In this document: in pieces, positions 48,891-59,535 of the stretch | Layout: each line of letters begins with the position of its first letter | Numbering within the stretch: position 1 is the first letter of the stretch | DNA from: Parasponia andersonii | Lineage: Eukaryota; Streptophyta; Magnoliopsida; Rosales; Cannabaceae | Direction of reading: 5' to 3' | Length of the DNA: 64,000 nt | Assembly (NCBI GenBank): GCA_002914805.1 | Contig: JXTB01000028.1 | Coordinates: 954,368 to 1,018,367 of the forward strand | Translations under genes and position numbers: made by a program | The notes under the pieces: generated by a model | The model's input: the letters and a program-made list of their open reading frames with translations, nothing else | Database searches by the model: none | What the model was told of the DNA's origin: nothing

Positions 48891-49161
48891 CTTTCCATCT
48901 TTTTTTCCCTTCAACCAAACAACTAATTTTTTCTCTCTCTCCACTTTTCTCTTAAATTTTTTTCTTTTCTCTTGTGCTTCCTTCTTACCAAACATAGTTT
49001 AGTGCCACCTAAGAATTTAGATAATTCAAATTATAAATCTAGAAAGAAGTGTTTTTTCTATCCATTATGTAACCAGTAAAACTAGAGTTTTTAAACAAAG
49101 ATGTCAAAATCAGATATTTGAATTGAGAATTGATGATTTTTCTAGCACTTTGAATCTCAAA
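48891..49161. other. Pyrimidine-rich intergenic stretch
   Basis: CT-rich to about 48985, then ordinary AT-rich sequence to the target duplication of the next element. It holds no gene. Confidence 0.5.
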
Positions 49162-49274
49162 TATCAGCTAGAGAATAGGACTAATATAATCCCCTTAGTC
49201 ATTTTTAGGACTACCTTTTTGAATAAGGTTTTTAGGACTAAAAATTGGGTCCTATAGAGAGTAAAATCCTTTAG

Positions 49275-49616
49275 ATGCCTTCATTTCCCTCAAACCCTGC
49301 CACATCTTTTACCGTACCCCACATTCTGACTCTATTTGAAAATCAAAAAATAAAGAGGAAAGAGGAGAGAGAAGAGAGAAGAAAACCCCTAAAAACCCAA
49401 AATCCAGCCAAAATGCTTGACAAATCCGACTGTAACTCAAGTAAACCTCCTTCAAAATATTGTAAATCAGAATCTAGATGTTTCAAGTATCATAAAAACA
49501 TCTATATTGCTAGTATTTCGATTAAAATAATGAAAACTCGTTCGTGGCGAAGTCACAGTCAGAGAAGACAGAAAGCTTCGAAACAGCTTATGAATTTGTC
49601 TCCTTCGAAATCGTAG
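49275..49616 (+). CDS. Unknown 113-residue frame near the left end of the Mutator-like element
   Basis: The frame starts ATG at 49275 just inside the terminal repeat. It is basic and Ser/Lys/Arg-rich (KRKEEREERRKPLK near residue 28, RSWRSHSQRRQK near 90). I recognise no domain. Its position matches where the first exon of the captured gene would start. Low confidence that it is translated. Confidence 0.25.
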   Translation: MPSFPSNPATSFTVPHILTLFENQKIKRKEEREERRKPLKTQNPAKMLDKSDCNSSKPPSKYCKSESRCFKYHKNIYIASISIKIMKTRSWRSHSQRRQKASKQLMNLSPSKS

Positions 49617-50029
49617 TCACTATCAAAATCCAAGTATCTGGTGGGTTTGTCAAAAGTTCTGATCGAAGAACCTCATTCAAATAGCAAGTGTGAAAGCCGC
49701 ATCTATTGAAGAGAAAGTTAGTATTTTATAATTTTTTTTTTTTTCGGGGAAAAATACCTTTTTTGTATAGTGACCTTGAGTATGGTTAAAAGTTATGATT
49801 TTTGTTTGTTTTTATTTCTTTGTATTTTTATCTATACATGTTTTGAGTCGGATCTGGTTTATTTGTATATTTTACTGATTTTGTGTTCATTATTTTGATC
49901 AATTGTGTTACTATGCATTGTTTACTAACCTTCTTTTTGCATAGTGTCCTTGACCATGTTAAAAAAGTTCAATTATATTTTTGTGTTTTTTGTATAAAGT
50001 TAACAATATATTAACTCAGGCTATAGCTT

Positions 50030-51680
50030 ATTCGCCTGGAGTCAAGAATTTCTTGACATATAGTCAACACTATTGTGACCTCAAATGAAGAACTCAATAA
50101 ATTGATTTTGTGTAAAGGAGTTGGATTTTTAGTGTCTGTTTGTTTTGGTAAACTAGTGGGGGTGTTTTTGTAATCTTTCGTATACCTTGGTCATTGTTTC
50201 TTCATTGAACACCTATTTGTGTTTTAATTTATATATACTTTGTCGATTGTGATTTATTTATGTGTGTTGATTGAAGTTAGTAACCTCAGGTCAAGATGTT
50301 CTTGGCTATAGATGAAGATCTTCTTGAGCTTAGATGAATAACCTATTGACATTAAGTGTATCAATATGTTATGGACGAGGAGTTAGGAAATTATTGACTT
50401 GAGGTCAATATGATATTGACGTATTGTCAAGATTTCCTTGACCTAGGATCATTAACTGCTTGATCCTAAGCCAAGAATGTTGCAATTTACATTATAATTT
50501 TACTTTCTTTCCTAGTCTTAATATTTGTGTCTTTATTTTACAACATTTTAAATGCTATGTAACTCAGAATGATATGCTTCCAAGGAAGGTGAACTTTTAT
50601 AGGACCGTTCATGAGACGACCGCAATTATAAAGGACAAGTTAACTGATGAGTAGAAAAAATTATTTGCTCAAACCTATGTTGGTCATTTTTTAAAGGCCT
50701 AGCTGATAGCAATATCTAGACAAATTGTACACAACATAGTAATGTGGCAGGCCTACTATGAAAACTTGTTCAATGATGATGACTGTATTAAAATGGATGT
50801 ATATGGAATCATGGTACCATTTACAAAGTTACATTTGGTAATAACTATTTATATTTTGTTAAAAATTTATAGGTTTTAAAGTAACAACCTGCTAGAGTTA
50901 TCTTAGGTCAGAATATTCTTGACTGCGGTTAAATTGTTTTGCACTTCTGTTCAAGTTATGCTTAACTATATGCCAAATTTAATAACATATTATATATAAT
51001 ATTGTGATTAAATTTCATATTAAACTACACTTAAAATATTGTTAACTTTAAGTCAAGTACTTGTTTACCTCAATCAATTACTTTTTAACCTTTGGTCAAG
51101 AATATCATAATCCTAAGTTAATTAGTTCTTGACAATAAATTAATAATTTCTTGACCTCAAGTCAGTAGCTTCTTAACTAAAAGTCAAGAAAAATTTGACC
51201 AAAGTCAATAACTTCTTGACCCTAAATTAAGAACTAAGTCAAAAAATTTATCACTTGTAGTTTGGAAGTTCTTGATCCTATGTCAAGAATATCTTGACTA
51301 TGGGTAAAAAAGCAATTTAAATTTTTGTATTGGCAATGATCTAGTTGTTGAGATTTATTTCAGACTGTAATTTTAGAAATTATCGCAACTGAGACTGAAT
51401 TAAATGAACTCCGCACGAAGAGATCTTATTGGTAAGAAGAGTAATTTCCATATCCACAAAATAGCTCAAAAACTATATCCTAAGATAGAATAATGTCTTC
51501 CATGATACCTAAGTTGATACATTTAATGAATGAAGGAGAAATGACTTTAAAATAATAAGATACTAATCAAAATTTTTTGAACATAGATTAAGATTAAATT
51601 GACCTCAAAGGTTAGTTTCGTATTGACTAAAAATCAACAGAATTTTGACCCATGGTCAATTTAATCTTGACTATACGTCA
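50030..51680. repeat. Cluster of TTGAC/GTCAA half-palindromes
   Basis: Many imperfect copies of an AACTTCTTGACCTAAGTCAA-like unit occur, with complete palindromes such as GTCAAGAATTTCTTGAC (50041-50057) and GTCAAGAATATCTTGAC (51282-51298). It is dense at 50280-50460 and 51040-51310. TTGAC is also the W-box core. Spacing is irregular, so it is a degenerate minisatellite rather than a clean array. Confidence 0.7.
50560..50850 (+). pseudogene. DUF1985-like fragment in the Mutator-like element
   Basis: The frame gives NDMLPRKVNFYRTVHETTAI, KDKLTDE, stop, KKLFAQTYVGHFLK, stop, LIAISRQIVHNIVMWQ, then DDDCIKMDVYGIMVPFTKLH. The 'FxxTxxGHFL ... QxVHxxxxR ... MxVxGxxxxF' order resembles the plant DUF1985 domain that accompanies Ulp1-type peptidases in Mutator-like elements. 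Two in-frame stops and the lack of any downstream Ulp1 catalytic region show decay. The family call is from memory of the motif and is uncertain. Confidence 0.42.
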
Positions 51681-51875
51681 ACTAACGAGACCAACAAGAC
51701 ATTAAAAAGATTATAAATAAGCCAAAATATAGAATTTTTAGCATATGGTCCTTATTTACTAAACCATTCTTAAACAAAACTTATTTAATTACCTTCAAAA
51801 TTTAAAAAACTCCCCACCTATTAATGCCAACTTTTCTCCAGCCGAGTATTTTTAATTACATAGTAAAAGGGCTAT

Positions 51876-51947
51876 TAAGAAAGAGAGAAAAAGAGAAAAG
51901 GAGAGAGAAACAGAGAGACGGAGAGAGAGAGAGAGAGAACGAGAATA
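51876..51947 (+). repeat. GA-rich simple sequence
   Basis: Almost pure purine run of AGAGAGAA-type repeats ahead of the right end of the Mutator-like element. Confidence 0.85.
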
Positions 51948-52657
51948 AGCTTACACTTTCATATTCCTCGTGAGAAGGAGAGATTAATCATATTCCTTAT
52001 CTTCTTCATGAGATGGAAACCAAGCTCTGATTTGAATGAGAAAACTAAGAAGAAGTAAAAGAAAAGTAGAGAGAGAACGAAAATAGAAGAAAAATGAAAA
52101 AAAAATGAGAAAATGAAATGAAGGCCATTTAATGTTCTCACCTACCACCTCCTCACTTTTGACCAAGGACAATTTTGAAAGCCGGTTTTTATTCTCTCTA
52201 CTTATTCCTAACTTTTGGTCCTAAAAAAATAATTATATCAACATAGTCCTAAAAACAGAAAGTGGAGTCCAAATAATCTTATCTATATCCTTTTCTCTAT
52301 CAGCCAAGTCTAGTTTGATGGTTACAGATCATTAAAGTTCAACCCTGTTTTAATTTAGATGGGCAGGCATGACGGGCCTCTAGCCTAACTAGTTATTCGA
52401 AAGAGAAGTTGGGCCTCCTTCCGTATTGAATTCATCTTTTATAGAGGTATTCATACAAATGGCCAAATCAAGGGATTCTTTATTGAAAATATCAGATTTT
52501 CCTTTATTTATGTCTGTTGAATGCTTAATACTTAATTCAATATTCATAGAGGAAATTTAATTTTATACGGTAAAATTTCAAAACAAAAAAAAAATCCTTG
52601 AATTTTTTTTTTGAAAAATCCAGATTTATTTAAAAAATACATCATAAAGTATTAAAA

Positions 52658-53023
52658 TGCCACCTTTTACCAATTGATAAGGCATTAAGTTACATGAAGT
52701 AACTAAACTAGTCACCTCAATAATTCGATTAGTTACTTTAAATAACTCGACTAATCACCTCAAGTACCTTTGAAAAATATTAATTTTGAATAAAAAATAT
52801 TATTTAAAATATTTTTGAAAGGTTGTAAATAAACTATTAAAATATACTAGTCTAGTCACTTTTACCAAATTGATAAGGTATTGAGTTACATGAAGTAATT
52901 AAATTAGTCATTTCAAGTAATTCGATTAGTTACCGTAAGTAATTCGATTGGTTACCTCAAGCATCTTTGAAAAATATTAATTTTGAATAAAAATGTTATT
53001 TAAAATATCTTTGAAAGGTTGTA
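52658..53023. repeat. Tandem duplication of about 196 bp
   Basis: The block starting ACTTTTACCAA(A)TTGATAAGG at about 52662 recurs at about 52858 and both run through TTTGAAAAATATTAATTTTG to GAAAGGTTGTA. Inside each copy a shorter TAATTCGATTAGTTAC unit is itself repeated two to three times. 52307-52657 to its left shows no gene. Confidence 0.85.
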
Positions 53024-53779
53024 TTTTTTGAATCAAATTTTGAAAATGATATTTTCAAAATAAATCTAGAATTTTTCATAATTTTCAGCCCATTCGAGAG
53101 TTTTTATTAAACTTCCGGGCTGAACTTCTTAGTATTTCACTGCATCTTTATATTTGGTACTATTTTAATATCTAATAAAATAATCATTTTGAAAATTAAA
53201 TCTTCTTAAGTAGAGATTATCTTAAAGTTACCAAAACATGTGAATTTTAGATGATCCTCTGTCTAAAACTCATCCTAAAAGGCGAAACAACAAAAAAAAT
53301 ACAATATCTCAAAAATTATAGCAAATTGTTCAAATTTTATTATTTTATAAATAATTTAATTTTATAATTATTTTTTTAAGTTAAATTTAAACACATTCAC
53401 ATGTTCAACTAAACATAATTATCTAATATCCCAGAAATCATAAATAAGATTACTGTGTGTAATCAAATACAATTATTCTGAATATTAGACATTCGTATCA
53501 TCATCTTTAACATTCCCATTAATTTGAAAACTTGAATGATTTTCTACCAAACGGCCTTTATAACTTTCATATCTCTTTTCCAAAATTTTTAGCGTGACTT
53601 TTACTATTCTGCCCTCAATATATGGACTATTGACTGCATCAATCAGATCTGATAAGATCCTTTGCATCCACTCATATGTAAAAATGGTTGTTTGCCTATG
53701 GCATACACCTTTGATTACATGGTGTATATATATACTCAAGCAATAATTTAGAAAACTGGAAGTATAGCGGAAGAATTTG

Positions 53780-53817
<38 letters not shown>

Positions 53818-54120
53818 GATTCTTTAATTCTTTTAGTCTTTTTTATTTTTAATTTTTGAAATGATGGTTAAAATTTGGATATATGGATTAGTTCATTTTC
53901 TTCAATCAGATTTTTTTTTCCTTTTAAAACGTCTTTGGCTTTTTGTTTTCGTCCACAAAATAACTTATCAAAGTATATAATGCAGTATATCAACCCTGTA
54001 AATTTTTGGATGAAGTCTTTACTACATCAAACTCTTGATGATCACACTGCGGAGAAACTTAAAAATCTAAAGTATTAAATTATTAAATCTGGGCACTATT
54101 TATAGTGTTAGTAATTTACC
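53024..54120. other. Unassigned region with an AT microsatellite
   Basis: (AT)n runs at 53781-53814. The - strand frame 53485-53817 (110 codons) starts in the microsatellite; its part after residue 36 (WMQRILSDLIDAVN, VKVTLKILEKRYESYKGR) has ordinary protein-like composition but I recognise no family, and no exon partners are visible. I do not call it a gene. Confidence 0.35.
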
Positions 54121-55650
54121 CAAAAAATAAAATAATTCATTAATAATTTACCATTAAAAATGGGTATATAAATGGCATATTAATAGTATAATATTGATTT
54201 ACTTGGAAAAAATATAATAATCAATTAAATTAAAATCAGTAATATATCGGTTTCTTATTTGATTTACTAATTAAGAAAAAATAGTGGTAAATCAATTGTA
54301 TATAAGTTATTTAAGGAAAAAAAAATGGTATAAATCAGTCATTGGTACCAATAATATATTTGGTTTAACTGAGGAAAAAAAAGGATGGTAACTCATAGGT
54401 ATATCAATTATTTACTTGACTTAATTGGAGAGAAGAACCGAAAAAAAAGTGCTGAATTAATGGTATAAAAGGACTTTATAAAAATATGACCAAATTTTAG
54501 GCCTAATTTAAATAAATATCTCTTTGACAAATATTATAACAAAATATCCAGTATATATGTTTATATACCAAGTGTAAAATTTTATATACTAAGTATAAAA
54601 AATTATATACCCAATACATCAGTAACTAAAATTAGTAGATAAATATATTTATCAAGTGTAAAAATATATATACCTTGATATTTATCTATAAAATTTAAAA
54701 ATAGACATCTACTTAATCAAATTTAAAATATTAGATATTCACCTAAATTTTTCGTAGTTGGTTTGTTGTAAAGTAGAGGTACAAAATTTAGTAGTTGGTT
54801 TGTTGTAAAGTACAGGTACAAAATTGTTTTTCTTGACGAAAAAAAATGGTGGTAAATTGATGATACATAAGCGATTTATTTGAGAGAAAACAATGGAGGT
54901 AAATTAGTAGTATATCAATAATTTGCATAATTTAATTAAGGAGACATAGTGGTAAATTAATGGTATATGTACGATTTAATTCATTTCCTTAGGAGGGGAA
55001 AGAGAAAAAAATTCTGGTGAAATAATGATACATAAATGATTTACTTGAAGAAAAAAAAAAAACGATGATAAATTAGTGGTATATAATAATTTAAATGATG
55101 GTAAGTCAATGGTGTATGAATGACTTACTTGAGGAGAAAACAGAAAAAAATGGTGGTAAATAATTACAATTTACTTGAGAAAAACAATGTTAAATTAGTA
55201 ACATATCAATAATTTACTTGAGAGAAAAAAATTGAAAAATAAAAAAAATGAAAACTCAATGGTATATCAATGACTTATTTGAGGAAAAACTAAATGTTTG
55301 TCAATAGTTACCTACTTGAGAAAATCAAGATCTTAAATTGGTGATATTTCAATAATTTACATAATTTAATTGAGCAAAAAATGTTAGTAATTTAATGGTA
55401 CATGAATGATTTATTTGATTTACTTAAAGAGAAAAAAATAGCAATAAATATTTTGTTTATAGATAATTTACTTAAGAAAAAAAATGATGTAATGATGTTA
55501 AATAGTATATCATAAATAAAAAATTTACTACGGAGAGAAAAAAAAAGATGAAAAAAAGGGTAACTCAATAGTATATTAGTGACTTATTGGAGAATAAAAA
55601 AAATAGCAATCACTAATCCTATATTAATGGTATATTTATACTTTCCTTAA
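54120..55650. repeat. Degenerate minisatellite, units of about 45-60 bp
   Basis: Repeats of GGTAAATTAATGGTATAT followed by CAATAATTTACTTGAG and an A-rich run (GAGAAAAAAAA) recur some 20 times with heavy indels. Within it a 37-bp block (TTAGTAGTTGGTTTGTTGTA...) is directly duplicated at about 54757-54830. No reading frame. Confidence 0.8.
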
Positions 55651-55760
55651 AAAAAAGATCAATTTATTTATAATTAAAAAAATCGAAAATAAGAAAATAA
55701 GGCTAACTGATTTGATTTGATTTTACTCTATTTCTTTTAAGAAGTTGAATAAAGTTAGTT

Positions 55761-55857
55761 CCTTTGCTGGGAAACTGCTAGAAGGGTGCAGGCCGAACGA
55801 AAGGCCGAAACAGCAACTGGGGACTAGTCTGTGCGGTACTGCTTTCCTAGCATTAAG
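55761..55857 (+). other. GC-rich potential hairpin, unknown
   Basis: CCTTTGCTGGGAAA (55761-55774) can pair with TTTCCTAGCATTAAGG (55843-55858) around a 68-base loop. The loop contains GGCCGAACGAAAGGCC (a GGCC/GGCC stem) and GACTAGTC. The block is clearly more GC-rich than anything within several kb. It could be a small structured RNA gene or a gene relic; there is no family match I can name. Confidence 0.25.
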
Positions 55858-55981
55858 GGTAGAGTTGGAAATAGATAAAACATTAATTTAAAAAGGGGTA
55901 TGTGTACATAAAAGAGAAAAGGGGATCTGTTGAAACAGAAGATGAAAAAGAGGTCTTCTTGTACATATCCCTTTATAAATA

Positions 55982-56874
55982 GGGATAATATATATATTAA
56001 AAAAAAACCCTTCGACTTAAACGTTTTATAAAAAAAAATCCACGACTTTTTATTTATATCAAATTAAACTTTTAATTTGCATTATTCTATCAAATAAGAT
56101 TGGGTCCACACGTTAAGTCAAAATTTAAATTTTAGTTTGTTTTAAAGAATAATTTTACCTTTTGAATCATATATTAAAACTAATAAATATTGAGACTATT
56201 ATTATTGTCTTTCTTTTAAAAAAATTATTTTCAAAAAATTATTTTAAGTGAAAATAATAGTTACTAAAAATTATAAGAGTATTCAAAACAATTATAAAAC
56301 AAGAATGACAAAAATTTTAAAAATTCTCATTTTATTCTTTTTTCTAAGAGTTAAAATAGTTCAAAACAATTAAAATTTAAGAGAGCGATTGTGTGCGTGT
56401 GTGTTTTTCAAGATTTAAATTATTCAGAACAATTAAAATTTAAGAGAGAGAGAGAATGACAAAAATTTTAAAAATTTATCATTTTTTTCTTTCCTTTTTT
56501 TTGATCATTTTAAGTGAAAATGATAAATGTTGATATTAAAATGAGTTTAAATTATTAAAATAATTAAATACTAAAAAGAAAAAAATGACAAAATTTTTTA
56601 TTCTTAATAATTATTATTTTCATTAAAATATATATTTTAAAAAAAATAAAGACAAGAATAATTAGTTTCAATATTTATTATTTATAATACATGTTTTATA
56701 AGTTTAAAAGGTAATTATCTTTTCCAACAAACTAAATTTTCAATTTTGACTAAGTGTGGCCCAGTTGAAAAATATAAATTATAGGTTTAATTGGATATAA
56801 ATGAAAATGTCTAGATTTTTTTTTTTTTTTGATAAAACACTAAAAGTGATAATTTGTTTTTTGATATTATCCGG
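55982..56874. mobile_element. Mutator-like foldback element (893 bp) with about 280-bp inverted repeats
   Basis: TTATAAATA flanks both ends perfectly (55973-55981 and 56875-56883), a 9-bp duplication. The left arm (about 55982-56280) and the reverse complement of the right arm (about 56575-56874) align throughout, for example CAAATTAAACTTTTAATTT with CAATTAAACCTATAATTTA, and GTCAAAATTTAAATTTTAGT with GTCAAAATTGAAAATTTAGT. The middle has AATGACAAAAATTTTAAAAA repeats and a GAGA run. No coding sequence. Confidence 0.82.
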
Positions 56875-56883
56875 TTATAAATA

Positions 56884-57678
56884 TAATGGATTATCTCCAC
56901 TATTCATACACATGACATTCTGGATACTGGTTATATTTAATAGGATACTGGTTTTTTTTTAATAGGAGATAATTGAGACCGTATCAATATTGTTTGAGTC
57001 GAGATTTAGGAAATAATTTTATCTGGACCATGAATCAAGCATATTAAAGCTTTGCATCAATAGAGCAGAGATTCAAGTATTGATTCCCACAAAGAATCCA
57101 TTACAACTCACAAAAATTTATAAGAGTTAGCACGGCGTGGGTTAAGTGGTACAATATCTTAAGTGGTACAATATCTAAATTCTTAACCGATCCATAAAGT
57201 ACGATAAAAGAAAATCTTAACTATTGGGCTAAAAAAAAAACCTATTAACTACATTAAACCACACAACATTATGTAATTTGGTGCGGTATAATTTATGCAA
57301 TTTGGGCCTATAATATGGGCTTCAACAAAATTGGGTCAAATTAAAAAAAATAATCTTAAAAAAGTTGTTACTACTAAAATAAAATCATTTAAAAATTAAC
57401 ACAAATCTAAAATATTTAAAAAAATTATATATTCAGATATTCATACTTGTCTAATCAATATCTTAATAAAACACAACATTACAACTTAATCAAAATATAG
57501 TAAAACACAAATGTCTGAATTTCAAAAATTTAAATATTATTCCAAGTAACAAATAATAAAATTAAAACTTAAATTATTAGTAAGTGTTCATTTGTTTGAC
57601 TTTTTCTAAAACTCTTCAAATTTCATTCACAATTTATTTCAAAAAAATTTAGATTTTAATATATTATATATGTGAATT

Positions 57679-57715
<37 letters not shown>

Positions 57716-58860
57716 TTAGATGTACGTTATACGGTGTGATGTGGTGCAATATTTTACAGAAATAAAAATCTTATTTTATATTTTACATTACATCTCAACA
57801 ATTGAGAAAATTTGGACTCTAAACTATAACACAAAACAAAATAATCACGTCACACCGCCCAATGAGATTTGATTTAGACAATTTGTGTGTGATTAAGTGA
57901 AAATATACTCTCCCTAATAACTTATATTCCAATAGCATAAAAAAGAAACTTTATGACTAGACGTGCTTACCAATAGTGCACGTATACTTAACTGTCAAAA
58001 GTGAACTATTATAGCATCATCATCGTCATCAACGACATCAATCAATATTTATGTTTTACTTACTCGTGAAAATAGTGGTACGTCGGTAGGGTGTGAGGTG
58101 ACGACACAGATATTAATACATTTTAATTCACTCTAAAGTTAATAATTCATCCATTGGCAGTCCACATCGTTTATGCGTACAAAAAAAGCCCTCATCCTAT
58201 GGCAACATTATTCTTGGTGAAGCCTCATAAGCCCATTTGGAATTGGGTCTCGTCAACGTAACTAAGGTGACGAAGAAACAAAAAGGAAAAAGGGACATTC
58301 TAGATAGGATTTCGTCCAGTACTTGGGGAAGGTGGATCCCATATTTGTTTCCTTTCGTTCCAAGTGTCCGGTGCTGAGTTTATTTCATTTCTAAAAATAG
58401 CTCATTCATTTTATTTTTAGGTTGGTTTGTTTATTTTATTTTATTTTTTGTCTTATTTTTTCTTCTTTTTTTTTTTGGTGAAATGTCAATATCTAAATCC
58501 GTGACAATGCATATCCTTCAATTTTAGGCAATACCGCAATGATAACGATCGAGAGAAATTAAAATTTCAAAACGGAATACTTATTATTAAATATTGATAG
58601 GATCAAATGAAAATCTTTTAACAAAATTAAATGCAATCAAATTTTAAATTAGAACCTAGAATGACTGATAGAAAGTTTTGACAAAGAAAGCATTAGAATT
58701 TCTGTTAAAGCCATTAAGCTAGTACTTACACGCTTCTCCAACCACCAACTTTTTGTTTTTTTTTTTAATCCAAAAAATAAACGTACTGTTTATTTAGTTT
58801 TTTTAATATTTTTTCCTCTCTTTTTTCTCTTTTGTTTTTGTTTTAAAGTACCGAACTGAC
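56884..58860. other. Unassigned AT-rich region
   Basis: No gene is recognised. Contains a 17-bp tandem duplication near 57140-57175 (TTAAGTGGTACAATATC twice), an (AT)n tract at about 57682-57711, GTGCGGT-type motifs near 57280 and 57740, and a less AT-rich block at 58190-58400. The last could be a relic of host sequence, but I see no exon. Confidence 0.4.
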
Positions 58861-59111
58861 AGTACTGATTGGTGCCACCAGTGCCGCGTGTTCTAGAGAG
58901 AAATATATATATATATATATCTATATTCAATCCGAATTATAGATTTATTTGAAAAGAGTGTCACTTTCAACCAATGTGTAAGTTACATATGTAATTGGTG
59001 CCACAAGATTGTCACCCCTTTTCTTTTTGGAAATTTTTTTTACGTAAATTTGGTCTAAATTATTTCAAGTACTGATCTGAGTGGTGCCACAAGAGTGTCA
59101 CGTGTTCTAGA
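58861..59111 (+). repeat. Imperfect direct repeat of about 40 bp
   Basis: AGTACTGATTGGTGCCACCA...CGTGTTCTAGA (58861-58896) recurs at 59068-59111 with an insertion, and a partial copy GGTGCCACAAGATTGTCAC lies at 58997-59015. An AT tract follows the first copy. Confidence 0.75.
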
Positions 59112-59320
59112 ATTCTGTGTTAGTCTGTTTAGGTATGAATTCGTTATTATTTCAAAGGTTTGGTGCCAAATTTTCATTGGTCACGGAATTAATAGATATC
59201 GACCCCGGTTAATCTCTTGTTGAGTTTTTGATACCGAAATCCACCCAAAAATGCCATTATTTTATGTCATTACTCAATGATTTCAAAGCATGTGATCATG
59301 TTTTTGTTTTCATGTGTCAA

Positions 59321-59430
59321 ATTAAATCGCATTGAATTATTGAATCGCTTTATAGTTTAATTTGCTTGCAGGGATTTGGGGGAAAGCCCAGATTAAATCG
59401 CATTGAATTATTGAATCGCTTTATAGTTTA
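59321..59430 (+). repeat. Exact 39-bp direct repeat ending at an undetermined base
   Basis: ATTAAATCGCATTGAATTAT and the following 19 bases are identical at 59321-59359 and 59392-59430. The second copy ends directly at an N (59431). A short tandem CAGTTACAATA duplication follows. This is suspicious of an assembly join. Confidence 0.9.
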
Positions 59431-59535
59431 NCAGTTACAATACAGTTACAATACGAGAGATTCTAGATGAAGAAACTTAGCTAGGGAATGAACTATTGTA
59501 ATCCCATTTTGGCAATAAAATTACGAGTGGTATCA

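Larger units (their letters stand above)
49171..52297 (+). mobile_element. Mutator-like element (3.1 kb) with about 100-bp terminal inverted repeats
   Basis: TATCAGCTA (49162-49170) and TATCAGCCA (52298-52306) flank the element, a 9-bp duplication with one change. The left end GAGAATAGGACTA and the reverse complement of the right end, GAGAAAAGGATATA, are followed on both sides by TTTTTAGGACTA, then TTTTTAGGAC(T/C)AAAA, giving imperfect inverted repeats of about 100 bp (49171-49265 and 52190-52297). Inside are a short unknown frame, a DUF1985-like fragment and a cluster of TTGAC/GTCAA palindromes. No transposase is seen. Elements of this kind carrying DUF1985/Ulp1-type genes are known in plants. 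Confidence 0.72.

Noticed and set aside
41886-49015. Possible shared purine/pyrimidine-rich MITE at 41886-42010 and, inverted, 48895-49015
   Set aside because: The resemblance (TATGTTTGGTAGGAAAGAAGG versus the reverse of the second) is mostly low complexity and I could not define ends.
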